In this document: in pieces, positions 41,973 to 45,610 of the stretch
Numbering within the stretch: position 1 is the stretch's first letter
Layout of the letters: the number at the start of each line of letters is the position of its first letter
Assembly: GCA_017960645.1 (NCBI GenBank)
Contig: JAGCYU010000016.1
Coordinates: 1-45,610, forward strand
Reading direction: 5' to 3'
Origin: Alphaproteobacteria bacterium
Lineage (GTDB): Bacteria > Pseudomonadota > Alphaproteobacteria > CAAHEQ01 > UBA3637
DNA length: 45,610 nucleotides
Position numbers and translations under genes: made by a program
The notes under the pieces: model-generated
What the model was told of the DNA's origin: nothing
Databases searched by the model: none
Seen by the model: only the letters and a program-made list of their open reading frames with translations

Positions 41973-43265
41973 TTATTTTTTCTTAGGTGTCAAAACGGAC
42001 ATACCGCCCATATAAGGTCGCAATACTTTAGGAATTAGCACAGATCCGTCTGCTTGTAAATTATTTTCCAAAAATGCAATCAACATACGTGGCGGTGCAA
42101 CAACCGTATTATTCAAAGTGTATGGGAAATACTTTTTACCATCCTTAGCTTGCACACGAATTTTCAAACGGCGTGCTTGAGCATCCCCTAATGTGGAACA
42201 TGACCCCACTTCAAAATACTTCTTTTGCCGAGGAGACCATGCTTCAACATCGCAAGATTTTACTTTTAAATCAGCCAAATCGCCCGAGCAACAGTCCAAT
42301 GTTCTGACAGGAATATCCATAGAACGAAAGAAATCAACAGTATTTTGCCATAATTTATTATACCAATTCATACTGTCCTCTGGCTTACACAAAACAATCA
42401 TTTCTTGTTTTTCAAACTGATGAATACGGTAAACACCGCGCTCTTCAATACCATGAGCGCCCTTTTCTTTTCTGAAGCAAGGAGAATAGCTGGTCAACGT
42501 ATATGGCAATTCATCCTCTGGCAAAATCTGGTCTATAAACTTACCAATCATAGAATGCTCAGAAGTTCCGATAAGGTATAAATCCTCGCCTTCAATTTTA
42601 TACATCATTGCATCCATTTCAGCAAAGCTCATCACGCCTTCGACAACCTGCCCTCGAATCATGAAAGGCGGTACATAATACGTAAAACCACGATCTATCA
42701 TAAAATCACGTGCATAGGACAAGATGGCTGAATGCAACCTGGCGATATCGCCTTTTAGATAATAAAAGCCATTACCGGCCACACGCCGTGCATTATCTAA
42801 ATCAATTCCATCCAAAGCTTCCATAATATCTGTATGATAAGGCACTTCAAAATCAGGCACCTTTGGCTCCCCAAACTTTTCCAGCTCAACGTTTTCACTG
42901 TCATCCTTTCCCACGGGAACAGAAGCATCAATGATATTAGGAATCTGCATCATACGTTTTTTGATTTCTTCAGCCAACTTTTCTTGTTCAGCTTCTAAGG
43001 CAACAATTTCATCTCCGATTTGTTGGCTTTCTTTTTTAATAGCCTCAGCATCATCCTTTTTCCCCTGCCCCATCAACGCACCGATCTGCTTGGACAAAGT
43101 CGTTCTTTTGGCCCGCAAAGCTTCAACTTGAGTAATGGCTGCACGATTTTGTTTGTCTAACTCTCTTACCTCATCTACCAAAGGCAATTTAGCTTCTTGA
43201 AACTTTTTCTTAATATTTTCACGCACGATATCGGGATTTTCCCGTATCAATTTAATATCTATCAT
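41973..43265 (-). CDS. serS: Seryl-tRNA synthetase (divergent motif 3)
   Basis: This 430-residue class II enzyme charges tRNA-Ser. The N-terminal coiled-coil arm spans about 30-105. Motif 2 is FRKEKGAHGIEERGVYRIHQ. Motif 3 reads TLNNTVVAPPRMLIAFLENN, where E. coli has TLNGSGLAVGRTLVALMENY; the ATP-binding Arg is kept. The LKVKSCDVEAWSPRQKKYFE segment also differs from the common bacterial type, so it belongs to a less common serS branch. It is the last gene of the SPOR-protease-serS set, nine bases after the protease gene. Confidence 0.96.
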   Translation of the reverse strand: MIDIKLIRENPDIVRENIKKKFQEAKLPLVDEVRELDKQNRAAITQVEALRAKRTTLSKQIGALMGQGKKDDAEAIKKESQQIGDEIVALEAEQEKLAEEIKKRMMQIPNIIDASVPVGKDDSENVELEKFGEPKVPDFEVPYHTDIMEALDGIDLDNARRVAGNGFYYLKGDIARLHSAILSYARDFMIDRGFTYYVPPFMIRGQVVEGVMSFAEMDAMMYKIEGEDLYLIGTSEHSMIGKFIDQILPEDELPYTLTSYSPCFRKEKGAHGIEERGVYRIHQFEKQEMIVLCKPEDSMNWYNKLWQNTVDFFRSMDIPVRTLDCCSGDLADLKVKSCDVEAWSPRQKKYFEVGSCSTLGDAQARRLKIRVQAKDGKKYFPYTLNNTVVAPPRMLIAFLENNLQADGSVLIPKVLRPYMGGMSVLTPKKK

Positions 43266-43274
43266 CTTTGCTCC

Positions 43275-43934
43275 TTATAAAAACACACTAATAAAGCGCA
43301 TAAACATCGGATATAAAGTACCAACGAATAAATTGATAATATCTATACCCAACACTGGTAGGACGAATATTACACCAAATAAAATAAAAAGTCCATATTT
43401 TTCTGTTTGGTGATATTGGATGGCCCATTTGTTTGGCAACAGGCTTTCCAAAATACGTCCGCCATCCATAGGCAAAATTGGCAACAGATTAAAACAGGCT
43501 AAAATAATGGACAGGCTGATCCCATTTCTTAAATTAGCCACAATCCAAGTCGTTAAAGACCATTGCATTGGCATAACTGCTATCACTACCCGACCAACTA
43601 AAACAAATGCTATTGCCAATAAAACATTTGCCAAAGGACCTGCCACCGCAACCAATCCCATGTCACGTTTGGGATTATGCAACCTTGAAAAATCAACAGG
43701 CACAGGCTTTGCCCATCCAAATAACATATGCGAACCGGACAATAACAATAAACAAGGCACAATAATACTGCCAACAATATCGATATGTTTTTCGGGATTT
43801 AAGGTTAATCGTCCCATTAACCAAGCCGTTTTATCACCTAGTTTATACGCCACATATCCATGTGCAATTTCATGTAAAATTACACACAAAAACAAAGGGA
43901 TAAGCCAAGTTGTTAAAGAATAAATAAAAGTCAT
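43275..43934 (-). CDS. Site-2-protease family (M50) membrane metalloprotease
   Basis: This 219-residue protein has about five to six helices. The zinc motif HEIAH (21-25) lies in the first helix, and the third ligand Asp157 is in NLLPILPMDGGR (149-160). The GWAKPVPVDFSRLHNPKRDM segment is typical of the short M50B group without PDZ domains. It would cut substrates within the membrane; the target is unknown. The 4-nt overlap with the SPOR-domain gene upstream suggests joint expression. Confidence 0.93.
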   Translation of the reverse strand: MTFIYSLTTWLIPLFLCVILHEIAHGYVAYKLGDKTAWLMGRLTLNPEKHIDIVGSIIVPCLLLLSGSHMLFGWAKPVPVDFSRLHNPKRDMGLVAVAGPLANVLLAIAFVLVGRVVIAVMPMQWSLTTWIVANLRNGISLSIILACFNLLPILPMDGGRILESLLPNKWAIQYHQTEKYGLFILFGVIFVLPVLGIDIINLFVGTLYPMFMRFISVFL

Positions 43935-44863
43935 TTATCTGCCTTTACGGGGATACAATCCTGCTTCTTCTTTTTTAACTTATCACATAAATTCAACACC
44001 ATTTCTTTTGTGGTAAATTCCCCGACTTGCAAGCGATAGAAAGTTCCTTTTCCTGGGATTTTGACAGGCACAATTTGATAAGGCATATCCGATAACAAGG
44101 CATTATTCTTTTTTAAAATCCCTTTCCAGGCACTTTCAACCTTGCCTTTATTGGATGAAGATAGCAACTGAGCACGCCACAGTTCTTTAGGAGTTGTAAC
44201 CACGGGCTTTTCCTGTGGTTTGGCTTCAACCTTGATAACGGTTTTTTCTTCTTTTTGTACAGACACCTTTTGTACAGGCTGAACAGGAACTTCCTCTTGA
44301 ACAACTGGTCCCTCAACCACTTCTTCAGGCACCACCGACATAACGGCCTCGGTCGCGTCTTCTACCTCTTGTGGCACTGGTGGCAATATTTCTTCAGGCG
44401 TCAAAATCTGTTCTACTGGCGGAGCAACGGGCTGTTCTGGTTCAGGGAACAACTTTTCTACAACCTCTGCTTTATGAGCCGAAGTACGATTATAGGCCAC
44501 TTTATCCGTCCCAGAAATTTGCAAACCGCCTGGATTTTCCGGCCGAACTTTTACAGGGGTCGGCGTTGGTGCAATCACAACGATTTCTTGAGTATTATCC
44601 GATGGCGCATAAAAATAAAAGAATCCCCCTACTCCTGCCAACAAAACTAAAGCTAATCCGGACAAAGCCCAAACCAATAAATTAGATTCTTTTTTTTCTT
44701 CTGTTACTTGAGGACGAAATTGGCTCAAATACTTTGGAAAATCCAACTCAGAATTCTCTTTTGTTTGATCTTGAATATCCTTAACATCGGCGTTTTCCGC
44801 CAGATTAGCCTGGCGTTCTGCCACACTTTCCGAAAAAGCTTTAATTTTATCAAATTCTTCCAT
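43931..44863 (-). CDS. SPOR-domain cell-envelope protein
   Basis: This 310-residue bitopic protein has a cytoplasmic N-terminus (1-60), one helix (about 62-86), a long Pro/Val/Glu-rich periplasmic linker (about 90-225) and a C-terminal SPOR domain (about 228-305: WRAQLLSSSNKGKVESAWKG and YRLQVGEFTTKEMVLNLC). SPOR domains bind denuded glycan strands and target proteins to the division septum. It is the first gene of the protease-serS unit, with a good promoter upstream. A role in division or cell-wall remodelling is likely. Confidence 0.9.
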   Translation of the reverse strand: MEEFDKIKAFSESVAERQANLAENADVKDIQDQTKENSELDFPKYLSQFRPQVTEEKKESNLLVWALSGLALVLLAGVGGFFYFYAPSDNTQEIVVIAPTPTPVKVRPENPGGLQISGTDKVAYNRTSAHKAEVVEKLFPEPEQPVAPPVEQILTPEEILPPVPQEVEDATEAVMSVVPEEVVEGPVVQEEVPVQPVQKVSVQKEEKTVIKVEAKPQEKPVVTTPKELWRAQLLSSSNKGKVESAWKGILKKNNALLSDMPYQIVPVKIPGKGTFYRLQVGEFTTKEMVLNLCDKLKKKKQDCIPVKADK

Positions 44864-44883
44864 TTTTCATCCCTCTTAAGGGG

Positions 44884-44912
44884 ATTGTAGCTTTTTTTGT
44901 ACGACTTGACAA
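44884..44912 (-). promoter_or_regulatory. Promoter of the SPOR-M50-serS operon
   Basis: On the minus strand, TTGTCA (44907-44912), 17 nt and TACAAT (44884-44889). Confidence 0.78.
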
Positions 44913-44941
44913 GGATTTTTTTACATTTTTAAAAAAAAGAC

Positions 44942-44970
44942 TTGACCTTATGCTAAAATTTTAGTATTTT
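44942..44970 (+). promoter_or_regulatory. Promoter of tRNA-Leu
   Basis: TTGACC (44942-44947), 17 nt and TATTTT (44965-44970) lie about 20 nt before the tRNA. Confidence 0.65.
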
Positions 44971-44990
44971 ATAGAGGCTGTCAGTTTTAT

Positions 44991-45077
44991 GCGGATATGG
45001 CGGAACTGGTAGACGCAACGGACTTAAAATCCGTTGGAGGCAACTCCGTGCCAGTTCGATTCTGGCTATCCGCACCA
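44991..45077 (+). tRNA. tRNA-Leu (anticodon TAA), CCA encoded
   Basis: The 87-nt tRNA has acceptor stem GCGGATA/TATCCGC and anticodon stem ACGGA/TCCGT around loop CTTAAAA (anticodon TAA). The long variable arm TGGAGGCAACTCC is typical of Leu. The T-arm is GCCAG TTCGATT CTGGC, and ACCA is encoded at the end. An integrase-like gene starts 134 nt downstream, so its 3' end is a candidate attachment site. Confidence 0.97.
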
Positions 45078-45086
45078 ATTAAAAAA

Positions 45087-45108
45087 GCTTGAAAAATCAA
45101 GCATTTTA
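45087..45108 (+). terminator. Terminator after tRNA-Leu (first hairpin)
   Basis: The stem GCTTGA/TCAAGC (45087-45092/45097-45102) has an AAAA loop and is followed by ATTTT. Confidence 0.65.
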
Positions 45109-45112
45109 AATC

Positions 45113-45146
45113 AAGGTCAAGGTTTTATCCTTGGCCTTTTTTGTTT
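45113..45146 (+). terminator. Second, stronger terminator after tRNA-Leu
   Basis: The 10-bp stem AAGGTCAAGG/CCTTGGCCTT (45113-45122/45129-45138, one G-T pair) has a 6-nt loop and is followed by T-rich sequence. Confidence 0.85.
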
Positions 45147-45211
45147 TTGAAAAACACTTGTGTATCAACGGTTTATCCTATTTTTATTCAATTTGAACGA
45201 AAGGAAAAAAT

Positions 45212-45610
45212 ATGGTAAAAAACTGTGTTGCAAAGTGGGATGCGCACCAATTTTCTGCACCAATACGTTTATGGTTGCGAAATCGTGTATTTTATAGTAT
45301 AATGGAGCTCCCTCGTGTGAATGGGAAAAGAAGATACCATCGAATTTCTTTGCATACGACCAATTATTATGAAGCGAGGTCATTAATGAACGAACAGCAA
45401 GAATTACTTAATAATATCAATGAATTGCGCCGATTGTACAAACAATTAAGTTTTGCTGATTCTACTGGCGTTGATTTCCCGTTCTTTGATGATTCTCCAT
45501 CACATGATTTACCAATTGGAAATTTGGGCCTTGGCAATTCGTCATTTCTGCGGAAAATATCCAAGTATAACAGCAAAAACCTTTTAGAACGGATTTGGGG
45601 ATTGTTTAAA
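45212..45610 (+). CDS. Probable tyrosine-type integrase, N-terminal part (cut by right edge)
   Basis: The frame starting at ATG 45212, with an AAAGGAA site, stays open for 133 codons to the end of the window. The N-terminal half has the pattern of the arm-binding region of phage/island integrases: LWLRNRVFYSIMELPRVNG, then KRRYHRISLHTTNYYEARSL, meaning an aromatic strand, a basic KRR turn, a SLxT strand and an A-containing helix. The catalytic R-H-R-Y domain would lie beyond the window, so the call rests on the N-terminus and on the position just after a tRNA gene, a classic integration site. The region from 45147 to 45211 holds no other gene. Confidence 0.68.
   Translation, partial: MVKNCVAKWDAHQFSAPIRLWLRNRVFYSIMELPRVNGKRRYHRISLHTTNYYEARSLMNEQQELLNNINELRRLYKQLSFADSTGVDFPFFDDSPSHDLPIGNLGLGNSSFLRKISKYNSKNLLERIWGLFK

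Noticed and set aside
44255-44685. Two long forward frames opposite the SPOR-domain gene
   Set aside because: They are by-products of the Pro/Val/Glu-rich linker codons on the other strand; the minus-strand gene has helix and SPOR domain.
45165-45576. Two minus-strand frames at the right edge
   Set aside because: The plus-strand frame is open to the edge, has a ribosome site and an integrase-like N-terminus; the minus frames have neither.
1-45610. CRISPR arrays, rRNA genes and insertion sequences
   Set aside because: No regularly spaced repeats, rRNA-like blocks or transposase motifs were seen.

Overview
The window is an AT-rich, gene-dense stretch of a bacterial chromosome. It is most likely from an alphaproteobacterium, perhaps one of the reduced-genome host- or gut-associated lineages. 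The evidence is a GcrA-type cell-cycle regulator, a lexA operator of the alphaproteobacterial type (GAAC-N7-GAAC), an alphaproteobacterial-style Xre regulator, and sigma70 promoters close to TTGACA-17-TATAAT. The lineage is inferred, since no rRNA is present. Neighbouring genes very often overlap by ATGA, so operons are tight.

Left part (1-9,400): a partial secreted protein, tRNA-Pro(CGG), then an envelope and acid-stress region. It holds counterparts of all three parts of the chlamydial arginine/agmatine exchange system: outer-membrane porin AaxA, pyruvoyl-dependent arginine decarboxylase AaxB, and antiporter AaxC. These are interleaved with a phosphoethanolamine transferase (EptA type), an MprF-like flippase domain and a small periplasmic protein. 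A long-form PPi-dependent phosphofructokinase follows. Then comes a secreted Cys-rich protein that is a paralogue of the partial gene at the left edge.

Middle (9,400-31,100): a tolC-macA-macB-like ABC efflux operon (split MacB). Facing it is a long forward run: Cys/His-tailed protein, xseB, ispA, nth, two unknown envelope genes, gcrA, polA, rmuC and an EamA transporter. Then come cysS, a complete RND tripartite pump and nadK.

Right part (31,100-45,610): lexA with an SOS box, an RNA m5U methyltransferase, an Xre regulator, and the sufBCDST Fe-S operon with a strikingly short SufD. After these lie a PAS/degenerate-GGDEF protein, an aldose epimerase, rpsD, a DapA-family lyase lacking a key tyrosine, a serS/M50 protease/SPOR operon and tRNA-Leu(UAA). 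The window ends inside a gene resembling a tyrosine integrase, so a mobile island probably begins there.

The most notable signals are the AaxABC-like set outside Chlamydiae, the tRNA-Leu/integrase boundary, two genes whose promoters imply leaderless mRNAs (sufB and the methyltransferase), the reduced SufD, and a pair of CGATCG-centred palindromes upstream of the secreted Cys-rich gene. I saw no CRISPR array, rRNA or insertion sequence.
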